DNA of 39,449 nt from CAYREV01 sp964423345 (lineage in GTDB: Bacteria > Bacteroidota > Rhodothermia > Balneolales > Balneolaceae): assembly GCA_964423345.1 (NCBI GenBank), contig CAYREV010000023.1, forward strand, positions 1 through 39,449, in the 5' to 3' direction. Both the position numbers and the translations under genes were made by a program. This document shows positions 24,498 through 33,737 of the stretch, piece by piece. The notes under the pieces were generated by a model, which saw only the letters and a program-made list of their open reading frames with translations, ran no database searches and was not told the DNA's origin. Position 1 is the stretch's first letter; every line of letters begins with the position of its first letter.

Positions 24498-26162
24498 CTA
24501 ATCTTTATCTTTTCTAAACTGGGTATCCCTCCACTCTTCGAAATGGTGGGTCACCTTGCGCCGCTGGTACTTGCCTGTTGAAGTCACCGGTATTTGCTCT
24601 CCGAACACCACTGCCTTGGGAGCCTTGGAATAGGGCAGATGCCTCCGGCAATATTCGAGAATGGCCTCCTCGTCCTCCGCGGCCCCCTCCTCAAGCTGTA
24701 CGTAGGCCCCGACCTCCTCCCCGTACCACTCGTTCTCAAAGCCCACGGCAATACCCGCCTTGACGCCGGGGGCCTTGTTGATCACCTCGTCGATCTCCAG
24801 CGGGGCCAGGTTGACGCCGCCGCGGATAATCAGCTCTTTCAGCCGGCCGGTGATAAAAAAGTAGGGCCTGCCCTTCTCGTCCCTCACATAGAACCCCTCG
24901 TCCCCGCTCCGGAACCAGCCGTGTTTGAACGTCTTCTCGTTGGCCTCCCGGTTATTATAGTAGCCGATCATCACGTTGACGCCCCGGATTACGATCTCTC
25001 CCCGCTCGTTTTCACCCAGGGGGTTCCCCTCCGGGTCGTGAATTTCCATCTCGTTGGCCGGTATGGGCACGCCGATGCTGGGATAGCCGTAGTCGCTGAG
25101 CCATCTCCTGTGTTCTTCCCGGCCGATATCCAGGGGCACGAAACAGGAATAACAGGTCGTTTCGGACAGCCCGTAGCCATGGATGATGGGCACCTCAAGG
25201 CGCTCCTCAAAGGTTTCGGCTACCTTTACTGTCAGGGGACCCGCACCGCAGATCACATGGCGGAGGGTGGGGCACGGGGGGCGCTCCCGGTCCGCATAGT
25301 GGTTATTGAGATACTGCAGGAGCGTAGGCACCATGCTGACGATATGCACCTGCTCCTCTTCGATGGTCGGAAAGAACCTGCTTACCCGAAAACGACGGTT
25401 CAGCACCGTGGAACCGCCCGACCAGAAAGGGGTGATCATGGTGACCACCGTCCCGTTGACATGATGGATCGGCAGCACGCACATCATCCGGGTTTCTTCG
25501 TCAATATCGTGCCATCCGGCGATGGACCGCGCATCCTCAAGCAGGTTGCGCTGGCTGAGCACCACCGCCTTGGGCGCGCCGGTGGTGCCCGAGGTGAACA
25601 CGATCAGGGCCTCCGACCCCGCCATGCTCCTCTCGCGGGTTTCAAGATCCCCCTCGTCAATACGGTAATGGTCGGTATGCTCTTCACACAAGACGGTTTC
25701 AATGCTTTTGAGCCGGTCGTTGTCTTTAAAAATCCGGCTGATGCGCTCCCGGTATTCACTTCGGACAAATGCGAGCTCTACCTTCCCGTTTTCCAGGATA
25801 TAGGCGATGCGATCGTCATCCTCCCCCAGGTTGACCGGTACCACTACGAGCCCCAACAGCCAGGCGGCAAAATACTGAACGACTGTCTGCCAGTGGTTGT
25901 GCGAAACGGTGGCGATACGGTCGCCGTGACTCAGCCCGTGCTTCTGAAGAAAGCGGGCCACCCCGTAGACTTCCCCTATAAATTCTTCATAGGTAAAATC
26001 GGTCTTCCGGCCTTCCCCATCCAGGTAGGTAAGATAGGGTTCTTCCGAGTCGGAACGATGATCGATAAGCTCCGGAAAATCCCGGAAGGGAAGTTCGGGG
26101 AGATTGGAATCGTCGAGGGTCCGGGCATGTTTTATTTTATCCTGCAGCTCCTTGAAATCCAT
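24498..26162 (-). CDS. AMP-dependent acyl-CoA synthetase/ligase
   Basis: A 554-residue ANL-superfamily enzyme. The P-loop ALIVFTSGTTGAPKAVVL, the GYGLSETTCYSCF motif, GWFRSGDEG, the hinge GRLKELIIRGG and the catalytic-lysine segment TSTGKYQRRK are all intact. It would adenylate a carboxylate and transfer it to CoA. The substrate is not evident: the domain form is closer to medium-chain or aryl-CoA ligases than to the long-chain ligase 2 kb away. It is a single gene, with a 104-bp spacer before the hypothetical gene downstream of it, and divergent from the exported Pcm gene. Confidence 0.92.
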   Translation of the reverse strand: MDFKELQDKIKHARTLDDSNLPELPFRDFPELIDHRSDSEEPYLTYLDGEGRKTDFTYEEFIGEVYGVARFLQKHGLSHGDRIATVSHNHWQTVVQYFAAWLLGLVVVPVNLGEDDDRIAYILENGKVELAFVRSEYRERISRIFKDNDRLKSIETVLCEEHTDHYRIDEGDLETRERSMAGSEALIVFTSGTTGAPKAVVLSQRNLLEDARSIAGWHDIDEETRMMCVLPIHHVNGTVVTMITPFWSGGSTVLNRRFRVSRFFPTIEEEQVHIVSMVPTLLQYLNNHYADRERPPCPTLRHVICGAGPLTVKVAETFEERLEVPIIHGYGLSETTCYSCFVPLDIGREEHRRWLSDYGYPSIGVPIPANEMEIHDPEGNPLGENERGEIVIRGVNVMIGYYNNREANEKTFKHGWFRSGDEGFYVRDEKGRPYFFITGRLKELIIRGGVNLAPLEIDEVINKAPGVKAGIAVGFENEWYGEEVGAYVQLEEGAAEDEEAILEYCRRHLPYSKAPKAVVFGEQIPVTSTGKYQRRKVTHHFEEWRDTQFRKDKD

Positions 26163-26296
26163 GTCGGCCTGTTGGTTCGCCTTCTTTTGGGAAACATGTT
26201 AATTTATGGAAGTCGAAAAGGCAAGTACCGGGGCTTCCTGAACTAATTCCCGGGCATGCCGTGTTCTGTTATTCAAATAGAGCAAAATTCCCTGTT

Positions 26297-27082
26297 ATGA
26301 AGAAGTTAAGCTGGCTTTTACTATTGCTGCTGCTTTCTCCGGAGGCCGTCCCCAGCGCCCATGCCCAGGAACGGCCCGTCTATACCCTGGAAAAAGCGGT
26401 TTACGATACGGTCACCTGGCAGCGTCCCCGTTTCGAGAGCCGCCGCACCGAACGCAACCGGCTGGTGGAAACGGGTATCATTCGGCAGGGGGTGACCGAT
26501 TCGGCCGTAGTGGAAGCCATGCGCCACGTTCCGCGCCACCTCTTCATGCCAAAAAAAGTACGCGATTACGCCTACCGGAACCGGCCCCTCCCCATCGGCT
26601 ACGAGCAGACCATCTCCCAGCCCTTCATTGTGGGGTACATGAGCGCGCTGTTGAATCTCAAGCCCGGCGAGAAGGTACTGGAGATAGGAACCGGCTCGGG
26701 ATACCAGGCCGCCGTGCTCTCGGAACTCACCCCGCATGTATTCACCATTGAAATCGTCGAGGAGCTGGGCAGGCAGGCCCGGAAACGCTTTGAAAAACTC
26801 GGCTACACCACCATCAAAACCCGCATCGGCGACGGCTACAAGGGCTGGCCGAAATATGCCCCCTTCGATGCGATCATACTGACGGCGGCCGCCGATGAGA
26901 TACCCGAACCCCTGGCCCGCCAGCTCAAAACGGGGGGTATATTGGTCATGCCCAAAGGTAAAGAGGGAGAAACCCAGATTCTTATTACGGCGGTAAAAAA
27001 AGAGGACGGCACCCTGAACATCGACCGTCGGCTTCGGGTCCGGTTCGTGCCCATGACCGGCGAAATTCAGGATCACCGGTAA
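26297..27082 (+). CDS. pcm: Exported protein-L-isoaspartate O-methyltransferase
   Basis: It methylates isoaspartyl residues with S-adenosylmethionine to start repair of damaged proteins. The 261-residue product has a clear signal peptide (MKKLSWLLLLLLLSPEAV..., cut near AHA-Q at 23-24), unlike the cytosolic enzyme. Family motifs are PRHLFMP, the active-site loop QTISQPFIV (104-112), the SAM motif EIGTGSGYQAAVL (129-141) and the RIGDGYKGW and ILTAAADEIP segments. I use ATG 26297, since the upstream in-frame ATG at 26261 would bury the signal. Whether SAM is available outside the cytoplasm is an open question for this group of exported forms. Confidence 0.92.
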   Translation: MKKLSWLLLLLLLSPEAVPSAHAQERPVYTLEKAVYDTVTWQRPRFESRRTERNRLVETGIIRQGVTDSAVVEAMRHVPRHLFMPKKVRDYAYRNRPLPIGYEQTISQPFIVGYMSALLNLKPGEKVLEIGTGSGYQAAVLSELTPHVFTIEIVEELGRQARKRFEKLGYTTIKTRIGDGYKGWPKYAPFDAIILTAAADEIPEPLARQLKTGGILVMPKGKEGETQILITAVKKEDGTLNIDRRLRVRFVPMTGEIQDHR

Positions 27083-27154
27083 AAAATAATCTTTCCCGCT
27101 TACCATTTAATTCTTAGTTTTTCGGACCATCGATCAAATTTTATTCATACTCTT

Positions 27155-27973
27155 ATGCACGGTTTAAAACCATATCTCGCCGCCCTGCTCTTTGCCACCC
27201 TCCCCCTCGCGGCAGTCGGACAGCCTGCCGAAACGGAAAAAAGCCAACACATTGAACAGATCATTGAAGCGTTCAATCTGAAACAGCGCATGCTTGAAAT
27301 TCCGGAAGAGGTGCACACGCAGTTCAGCACCAACCCTTTCGGGCTTCCCCCCGATCAGAATCAAAGGCTGATGGATATCTTTAGCCGGGCTTTCCACTCC
27401 GATACCCTGATGGAGCAAAGCCGGAAAGTGCTCCGGCGCCGCTACGATGCTGCATTTATGGACTCGATTCGTACGCGCCTGCAGCATTCCGATACCCGGA
27501 AGGTGCTGGAGGCCGAGGAGGAGACCTATACCATTCAGGGACTCAGGAAACGGATTGTGCGGGAATACCAGCTTGAGAAAGAGCCTCCCTCCACCGAGCG
27601 AAGAAATCTTATAGGTCAGCTGCAGGAAGCCGCCCTGCCCACCGAAATGGTGGTCGAGTCCTACTCCATTCTGTTTCGCTCCTTCCTGCAGGCTTTCAGC
27701 ACACTGAGCGAACAGGCCACCCTCACGGAATCCCGGATCAAGGGGTATGTGGACAACTACCGCACGCAGATCCGCCCTGAAATAGAGCGGGAGCTGATGA
27801 ACAAATTTCTGGTCACCTATTACAAGGTAGACAGCCCCGTGATCCGCAACCATATGGGCTTCTATGAAACCGAGGCCGGGCTCTGGCTGGCTTCGGTCCT
27901 CAACGAGTGCCTGTTTTCGGCCTACCAGGCCGGCGCCGCCCGTTTTAATGAACTGGCCGGAGACGCCAAATAA
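27155..27973 (+). CDS. Exported helical protein, DUF2059-like
   Basis: A 272-residue protein with a signal peptide (about 1-22, ending AAVGQ). The rest is mostly helical and charged, with no catalytic motif. The final part, HMGFYETEAGLWLASV..., resembles the FYxSxxGxxL element of DUF2059 proteins, but the match is short, so I treat the name as tentative. It lies 72 bp after pcm and 22 bp before the subtilisin-like gene, whose start it may couple to. All three products are exported, which suggests a shared envelope protein-quality role (inference). Confidence 0.65.
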   Translation: MHGLKPYLAALLFATLPLAAVGQPAETEKSQHIEQIIEAFNLKQRMLEIPEEVHTQFSTNPFGLPPDQNQRLMDIFSRAFHSDTLMEQSRKVLRRRYDAAFMDSIRTRLQHSDTRKVLEAEEETYTIQGLRKRIVREYQLEKEPPSTERRNLIGQLQEAALPTEMVVESYSILFRSFLQAFSTLSEQATLTESRIKGYVDNYRTQIRPEIERELMNKFLVTYYKVDSPVIRNHMGFYETEAGLWLASVLNECLFSAYQAGAARFNELAGDAK

Positions 27974-27995
27974 TGCTAACCATCCTGAAACGACC

Positions 27996-29657
27996 ATGAC
28001 AAAGCGCATTCTTTTACTTCTTCTCCTACCGGCCACCCTCTTAAGCTGTACCTCTCCCCGGGAGGCTGCCCGGACCGAGTCCGAACCGCCTTTTTCGGTG
28101 GTTGACACGGTCGATTTCTCCACACTGTTGGAACCCCCCGAGGAGTGGCATCACTATTCCGAAACGTACACACGGTTTCGCGGGGTGGGAAGCCGGCTGG
28201 CCTACGAAACCCTGCTGAAAGGCCGAAATCCCCAAAAAGAGATCGTAGTGGCCGTTATCGACGGCGGTGTGGATATTGATCATGAGGATCTCAGCGGCAA
28301 TATCTGGGTAAATGAAGATGAGATAGCCGGCAACGGAAAGGATGACGACGGCAACGGCTATACCGACGACGTTCACGGATGGAATTTCATCGGCGGAGCC
28401 GACGGGGAGAACGTCAATCACGACACCTTTGAGCTCACGCGCATCTACAGCCGGCTCCGGCAGCGGTTCGCGGATGCCGACACCACGGTGCTCTCCGAGG
28501 AGGCGATGAACGAGTACGAGCGTTTCCGGCAGATCCGCAAGGCCTATGAAAACAGGGTTCGCGAGCTGTCCACCCAGTACAATAATTTGCAATCCTTCGG
28601 GCAGAGCCTGGAGCAGGCCAAACAGATCCTGCAAGAGCACTTCAGCGACTCCTCCTACACCTATGAGGACCTTCGCAATATGCAGCCCGCCGGTCAGCAG
28701 CAGCAATTCGCCCAAAACGTCATGCTGTACGCTTTGGAAAACGATATAGACTCCACCCTCATAGCCGACCAGAAGGAGCAGGTCTACGAATTCGCCAAAT
28801 ACGGATATAACCCCGACTTCTCCCCCCGCCATATAGTGGGCGATGATTATGGGGACAAGACCGAGCGTTATTACGGCAACAACGATGTGGCGGGGCCGGA
28901 CGCCTCGCACGGCACCCATGTGGCGGGTATCGTGGCTGCACTCAGGGGTAATGGCAAGGGCATCGACGGAATCGCCGTTAATACGAAAATAATGGCCATA
29001 CGGGCGGTGCCCGACGGGGACGAAAGGGACAAGGATGTGGCCAATGCCATCCGCTATGCGGTCGATAACGGGGCCGATATCATCAACATGAGTTTCGGCA
29101 AAAGTTATTCACCCTACAAGGAAGTGGTAGACCAGGCCGTACGGCATGCCATGGAGCAGGGAGTGCTGTTGGTTCACGGGGCGGGCAACGACGCCAAAAA
29201 TACCGACGAAGAGGCCAGTTTTCCGACCGACACCTACGAGGACGGCGGTCAGGCAGAGCTTTGGCTGACCGTGGGGGCCAGCTCCTGGAAACCCGGAAGG
29301 GAGTTTGCGGCCGCTTTCAGCAATTACGGCGACCGCTCGGTGGATCTCTTCGCGCCGGGCGTCGATATCTATTCCACCCTACCCGAAAACGAATACGGCT
29401 TTCAGGACGGAACCAGCATGGCCTCTCCGGTGGTGGCGGGCGTGGCCGCCCTCATCATGGCCTACCATCCCGGGCTTTCGCCCCAACAGCTCCGGCAGCT
29501 GATTATGGAGCATACCGAAAAGTATCCCCGGCAGCACGTCACGCTGCCCAACCAGAACGGAAAGGAGAAGCCCCTGGTATCCTTCGACTCTCTTTCGGTT
29601 TCGGATGGGGTGGTCAACGTCTACCGCGCCCTCAAGGCCGCAAGCGGCAGAAAGTAG
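27996..29657 (+). CDS. Subtilisin-like S8 serine protease, lipoprotein
   Basis: The 553-residue product begins with a lipoprotein signal (lipobox LLSC, C18), so it is probably anchored in a membrane facing the periplasm or surface. The catalytic triad is complete: D89 in AVIDGGVDIDHEDL, H305 in ASHGTHVAG and S474 in DGTSMASPVVAG. N in HGAGND is the oxyanion Asn. About 190 residues, largely helical and Gln/Glu-rich, are inserted between the Asp and His motifs, more than in secreted subtilisins. The start is ATG 27996; an upstream start would overlap the previous gene. The substrate is unknown. Confidence 0.94.
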   Translation: MTKRILLLLLLPATLLSCTSPREAARTESEPPFSVVDTVDFSTLLEPPEEWHHYSETYTRFRGVGSRLAYETLLKGRNPQKEIVVAVIDGGVDIDHEDLSGNIWVNEDEIAGNGKDDDGNGYTDDVHGWNFIGGADGENVNHDTFELTRIYSRLRQRFADADTTVLSEEAMNEYERFRQIRKAYENRVRELSTQYNNLQSFGQSLEQAKQILQEHFSDSSYTYEDLRNMQPAGQQQQFAQNVMLYALENDIDSTLIADQKEQVYEFAKYGYNPDFSPRHIVGDDYGDKTERYYGNNDVAGPDASHGTHVAGIVAALRGNGKGIDGIAVNTKIMAIRAVPDGDERDKDVANAIRYAVDNGADIINMSFGKSYSPYKEVVDQAVRHAMEQGVLLVHGAGNDAKNTDEEASFPTDTYEDGGQAELWLTVGASSWKPGREFAAAFSNYGDRSVDLFAPGVDIYSTLPENEYGFQDGTSMASPVVAGVAALIMAYHPGLSPQQLRQLIMEHTEKYPRQHVTLPNQNGKEKPLVSFDSLSVSDGVVNVYRALKAASGRK

Positions 29658-29744
29658 AAATTCAGAAATAGCAAACGGGTAGAAGAAAGCCATCAACCGC
29701 CGGCAGCCGACATCAGACAGCCGGCCTTATCGCCCTCTTTATTA

Positions 29745-30563
29745 TCAGGGTTTGTATGCGGTCGCCACCACGAACTCGCCCGGTATCACGTAGCCCTCTC
29801 CTTTGCGGTAGGGCTCGATGGATTCCAGGTATTCGGCGTGGGCCTCCTCTTTGTCGGCCTCCTCGAACTTACGGTACGCCATGGCAACGGCTCCGCCGAG
29901 AAACGCCCCGATAATGGCCTCCTCTTCCGACTCGAACTGCATATCGACCTTAAAACGGTCCAGTGTCACCTCTTCGAAACCGGCCTTTTCAAAGGTATGG
30001 ACCAGGTTGTTGCCCGTCCCAAGCTGGAAGAACAGCGGACATACATCTGTCTTTACCCTGCGGTCTACAATGGGGAAGATACTGGCCCATCCGCATTCGC
30101 TGCGGCGTCCCCAGACCAGGGCCGATGCCTGTCCCCCGCTTTTCACCACCCGAAACATCTCCGCAGTGGCCTTGTCGGGTTCAGGGTAGTACATATATCC
30201 CAGGGAGTTGACGGCCGCATCGAACGATCCGTCCTCGAAATCCAGGTCTTCGGCATCCATGTGTTCGTAGCTGACGTTATCCACTCCCTTTTCGCTGGAG
30301 ATGCCGGCGGCCTTTTCAATCATGCCCTCCGAGAGGTCCACTCCGACCACCTCGCCGCCCGGCTTCACCTGTTCGGCAAGCGGCAGGGTCACCAGGCCCG
30401 TGCCGCAGGAGATGTCCAGCACCCGGTCTCCGGCCGAGAGTTCCGCCGCATCCAGCAGGCGCTGTTGGGCGGGCAGCAGCTGGCGCTGCCATCCCTGTTC
30501 ATAGTAAGGGGATGAATAATCCCATCCGTATCGCTGTACTCTTCGCTGTAACTCCGGTCTCAT
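29745..30563 (-). CDS. SAM-dependent methyltransferase (UbiE-like)
   Basis: A 272-residue class I methyltransferase. Motif I is VLDISCGTGLVTLP, followed by VVGVDLSEGMIEKA, the acidic AEDLDFEDGSFDAAVNSLG and a later GGQASALVWG. The layout resembles UbiE/Methyltransf_11 proteins acting on small molecules. The substrate cannot be inferred. The start overlaps the end of the OsmC gene by 4 bp (ATGA), so the two are surely co-translated. Confidence 0.85.
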   Translation of the reverse strand: MRPELQRRVQRYGWDYSSPYYEQGWQRQLLPAQQRLLDAAELSAGDRVLDISCGTGLVTLPLAEQVKPGGEVVGVDLSEGMIEKAAGISSEKGVDNVSYEHMDAEDLDFEDGSFDAAVNSLGYMYYPEPDKATAEMFRVVKSGGQASALVWGRRSECGWASIFPIVDRRVKTDVCPLFFQLGTGNNLVHTFEKAGFEEVTLDRFKVDMQFESEEEAIIGAFLGGAVAMAYRKFEEADKEEAHAEYLESIEPYRKGEGYVIPGEFVVATAYKP

Positions 30564-31087
30564 GATTCCTCCCTTGCAGTTATGTTAATGTTTACTTCCC
30601 GCTCGACGGGTATGGCCCGACTGAAATCGTCTAGCACGGGACTGTGGCTGTCGGTCTCCTCTATAACCCGCATGATCTCCTCTTTCGAGGCGGGGCTTTC
30701 GATATAGACCTTGTAGCGCAGCACCTCGAATCCGGGCGGGCGGTCGTCGATATGCAGCATGCCCCGCGCATCGAATTCGGACTCCACATCCACTTCTATG
30801 GTGTCTATGGGGATACCCAGTACGGCCGCCCGTTGGGAATAGCCGATTGCCAGGCAACTGCCCAGCGCCCCGCGTTCAAGGATGCCGGGTCCGGGGCCGG
30901 CGTCATTGCCGCCCTCCCCCTTGCCGATGTCTACCTTGAACTTCCAGTGCTTGTGCTCCACTTCGCAGGTGGTCCCGTCCCGCAGGCGCACCTTGGTCAC
31001 TGTATTGCTTTTCCCAATGGAAGGACGCTTTTCCACCGCTTTTCGGTTTCGTTCAAATGCCTCTTTAATCGTTTTTGGATCTGCCAT
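30560..31087 (-). CDS. OsmC-family protein
   Basis: A 175-residue OsmC/YhfA-like protein, a family of cysteine-dependent organic hydroperoxide reductases and related proteins. C78 sits in the conserved GALGSCLAIGY helix start. The only other cysteine seen, C41 in GTTCEVEH, is earlier than the usual partner, so peroxidase activity is less certain. It overlaps the methyltransferase gene by 4 bp. A 137-bp spacer without a visible motif separates it from the TPR gene upstream. Confidence 0.85.
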   Translation of the reverse strand: MADPKTIKEAFERNRKAVEKRPSIGKSNTVTKVRLRDGTTCEVEHKHWKFKVDIGKGEGGNDAGPGPGILERGALGSCLAIGYSQRAAVLGIPIDTIEVDVESEFDARGMLHIDDRPPGFEVLRYKVYIESPASKEEIMRVIEETDSHSPVLDDFSRAIPVEREVNINITAREES

Positions 31088-31224
31088 AACGGTCTGTCTT
31101 TATTTGGTAAAAGTGATCAGGTGAGCCGGCACCATAAGCACCCGGTATGCCGAAGCCGCTTTTTCCCGGTAATGGTATATTCAGTTCGCCCATGGTCGTC
31201 CTTTAACGGAACAGCTTTTTTTAC

Positions 31225-32934
31225 TTAGAGCATGCGCGATGCCTTCAGTTCCACATCGGCATGTCTCCACGCCTTTTCGAATTTCTTTTTAATGCGCCCG
31301 GCTTCTTTCGTTTTCCCCTGCTCCTTCAGGCTTTGCCACAGTCCGTAGAGGGACCATCCGTTGTCCGGAAACCTGGCCAGGTCCTGCCGGTATACTTTTT
31401 CGGCTTCCGCTGCGCGGCCCGCCTCAAGCAGCACCGATCCCAGGTTGTGCCGAACCGGGAAAAACCAGTCCGGGGGCTCATTGTAATTAAGCCGGTCTTC
31501 AATTTCAACAGCATTTTTCAATAAGTCAATGGATTTATTGAAGTTACCCTTATGTGCATCAACTTCGGCCTCGAGCACTCGCACCGCTATCTGCATCAGC
31601 TCTCGAGTAGTATTTATGTCCCAAATGGTAATATGCTCAAGCGTGTCTTTTGCGGCTATGGCCTTCAGGCTGTCAAGTTCCGTTCGGGCCCGGTCCGGTT
31701 TCCCTTTCCCCACATAGGCCATGCCCCGTGCGTAATGCCAGACTCCCCGCGGGTAGATCAAATCCCCTGCCGGTTCGGGGGTTCTGAGGATGGCATCCCA
31801 TTTGGCAAAGCGAACGTAACCGTAGAGGGGAATGATCCAGTAATGCTGCAGGGTACCCAGCCCGGGCTGGCGCATGGTCTCCTCATCCACCAGGGACGAA
31901 GTCTGTTTGGCGGCCCGGATACTTCGTTCGGCCCGGCCTTCCATGGTTGCGGTGGCCCAGAGGAAGTGGTAGTTATGGGGCACATAGGCCAGCGGGTAGA
32001 TGCCCTGCCGGCGACACTGGGTTACATATTCGTTGTCCGCCTCCACCGCCCGTTCATTGGCCAGGGTACCTTTATGGTAGTCACCGGTTCGGATATATAC
32101 GTGCGAGGGCATATGTACCAGGTGGCCCGCCCCCGGCACCAGCTCGCGAAGGCGGTCGGCACTCGGCAGGGCCTTCTCCGGTTTTTCCGCCTCCACCGCA
32201 TGGATGTAGAGGTGGTTGGCCCCCGGGTGGTCCGGGTCTTCCCGGATCACCGACTCGAGCAGTTCCAGTATCCGGGGCGTCCACGGCTGCGGCTCCCCGT
32301 TCTTTTTCCAGTAATTCCATGGGTGGAGGTCCATCAGCGCCTCGGCATACAGGGTTCGGGCATCCAGGTCTTCCGGATATTTCTCCGCCAGCTTTTCCAT
32401 CGCCCCGGCATAGGACCGGTCAAGACGGTTTCGGTCGTCGGGTGGATTCTTCTCGTACCGGTGCGAAAGCGCTTCAATATAGTCCTGTTCCCTGGGCGTG
32501 CCTTTATCTTTCAGCTCCTGCGCCTTCTGCAGGGCTTCCCAGGCTACCGGTATGTTATCGTCGGGCATGGCCGCATTGATATTGGGTCCCTGTACCAGTG
32601 CCACCCCCCACCAGGCCATGGGGTGGCCGGGATCCAGCTCGGTTACCTGCCTGAAGCTGCGGGCCGACTCCTTGTGGTTGAAGCCGTAGGCAAGCACCAG
32701 GCCCTGGTTGAAAAATTCCTGTGCCAGCGTATCGTCCGTGGAGATGGCAAAATGATGATCACCCATCCCGTCCAGCAGCGGTGCCATCTGCCCCTCGAAA
32801 AGATGTTTCCCGCTTTCGGCCGACTGGGCGAGCAGCTGTCCGGATAAGGAGGCCGAAAGCAGCAGGGCCAGCGGTAGAACAAATCGTTTAAGTACTTTTC
32901 TGAAGAATGAGAAAGTCCTATTCATAAACGTCAT
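31225..32934 (-). CDS. Exported TPR-repeat protein
   Basis: A 569-residue secreted or periplasmic protein with a signal peptide (hydrophobic VLPLALLLSASLSGQLLAQ). Helix-turn-helix TPR-like units occur throughout, for example ALVQGPNINAAM..., GALANERAVE-like repeats, and the last pairs near ARAAEAEKVYRQDLARFPDN and GWSLYGLWQSLKEQGK. The start is set at ATG 32934, which has a GAGGGA ribosome site 7 nt upstream; the longer frame from 32982 would begin inside the TetR operator. It is transcribed divergently from the TetR gene. A scaffold or binding role is inferred. Confidence 0.82.
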   Translation of the reverse strand: MTFMNRTFSFFRKVLKRFVLPLALLLSASLSGQLLAQSAESGKHLFEGQMAPLLDGMGDHHFAISTDDTLAQEFFNQGLVLAYGFNHKESARSFRQVTELDPGHPMAWWGVALVQGPNINAAMPDDNIPVAWEALQKAQELKDKGTPREQDYIEALSHRYEKNPPDDRNRLDRSYAGAMEKLAEKYPEDLDARTLYAEALMDLHPWNYWKKNGEPQPWTPRILELLESVIREDPDHPGANHLYIHAVEAEKPEKALPSADRLRELVPGAGHLVHMPSHVYIRTGDYHKGTLANERAVEADNEYVTQCRRQGIYPLAYVPHNYHFLWATATMEGRAERSIRAAKQTSSLVDEETMRQPGLGTLQHYWIIPLYGYVRFAKWDAILRTPEPAGDLIYPRGVWHYARGMAYVGKGKPDRARTELDSLKAIAAKDTLEHITIWDINTTRELMQIAVRVLEAEVDAHKGNFNKSIDLLKNAVEIEDRLNYNEPPDWFFPVRHNLGSVLLEAGRAAEAEKVYRQDLARFPDNGWSLYGLWQSLKEQGKTKEAGRIKKKFEKAWRHADVELKASRML

Positions 32935-32977
32935 AACGGGATCCCTCTTGCGGTCTTTATACATTTCCATTTCATCA

Positions 32978-33001
32978 AACATACCAACTGGTCGGTATGT
33001 T
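32978..33001. promoter_or_regulatory. TetR-type operator
   Basis: Perfect 8-bp arms AACATACC and GGTATGTT flank an 8-bp centre containing ACTGGTC. Palindromes with CATACC/GGTATG arms are typical binding sites of TetR/AcrR regulators. The site lies between the TetR gene and the divergent TPR gene, 44 bp before the TPR start and 109 bp before the TetR start, so it may control both. A half-site AACATACC recurs at about 33079. Confidence 0.8.
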
Positions 33002-33109
33002 AATAATTGCCTTTATAGATGTCAAATAATGATTAAGAGTATGCATATCGAAAATTGGGGTGGGTATATCCTTATTGAAACATACCATACAGTTTGTTAC
33101 CTTGGCCCC

Positions 33110-33727
33110 ATGGGAACGAAGACTTCAGATACCCGGACGGGCATTATGGACGCTGCCGAAAGCCTGATTTTGGAAAACGGCTTTGGCGGGACCACCGTCG
33201 ATGCCGTTATCGGCCGGGCGGGCGTCAGCAAGGGCGCTTTTTTTCATCACTTTTCCAGCAAGGCCGAACTGGGCCATGCCATTGTCAGGCGCTACGCCGA
33301 AGAGGATGCCCGCCACCTGGAGGAGACCCTGGACAAGGCGGAAGGGCTTTCCGACAACCCCCTTCAGCAGCTTCTGATCTTTGTCAGGCTGTTTCAACAG
33401 GAGATGGAGACTTTGGAGGAGCCCTACCCCGGATGCCTGTACGCCTCCTACCTGCAGCAATCGGGGCTTTTCGATGAGCGGATTATGGAACTGATACGAA
33501 ACTCCATGCTGAAGTGGCGCAGGCGCGTACTGGCCAAGCTGGAGGAAGTGGCCGAAGAGCATCCCCCCCGGATGTCGGTCGACCTGGAAAGCCTGGCCGA
33601 TATGCTGCTGGTCATTTTTGAAGGGGCTTATATCCTCTCCCAGTCACTTCGGGAGCCCAAAGAGGTGGCCCGCCAGCTTTCGCACTACCATACCTACCTC
33701 AAACTGCTGTTTGGCGAGAAAAAATAA
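33110..33727 (+). CDS. TetR/AcrR-family transcriptional regulator
   Basis: A 205-residue regulator. The N-terminal helix-turn-helix is IMDAAESLILENGF followed by TTVDAVIGRAGVSKGAFFHHF, the classic TetR signature. The C-terminal ligand domain is helical (about residues 70-200), with two Cys-free lobes ending in YHTYLKLLFGEKK. I take the start at ATG 33110 (MGTKTSDTRTG); the open frame runs 54 codons further upstream but crosses the operator. It likely represses the divergent TPR gene and itself. The ligand is unknown. It ends 10 bp from the convergent hmgA gene. Confidence 0.9.
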   Translation: MGTKTSDTRTGIMDAAESLILENGFGGTTVDAVIGRAGVSKGAFFHHFSSKAELGHAIVRRYAEEDARHLEETLDKAEGLSDNPLQQLLIFVRLFQQEMETLEEPYPGCLYASYLQQSGLFDERIMELIRNSMLKWRRRVLAKLEEVAEEHPPRMSVDLESLADMLLVIFEGAYILSQSLREPKEVARQLSHYHTYLKLLFGEKK

Positions 33728-33737
33728 GGCGAAACTT

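Noticed and set aside
29698..29724. Two GCCGGC hexamers between the S8 protease and methyltransferase genes as a terminator
   Set aside because: They could pair over a 15-nt loop, but each hexamer is self-complementary and no T-run follows, so evidence is too weak.
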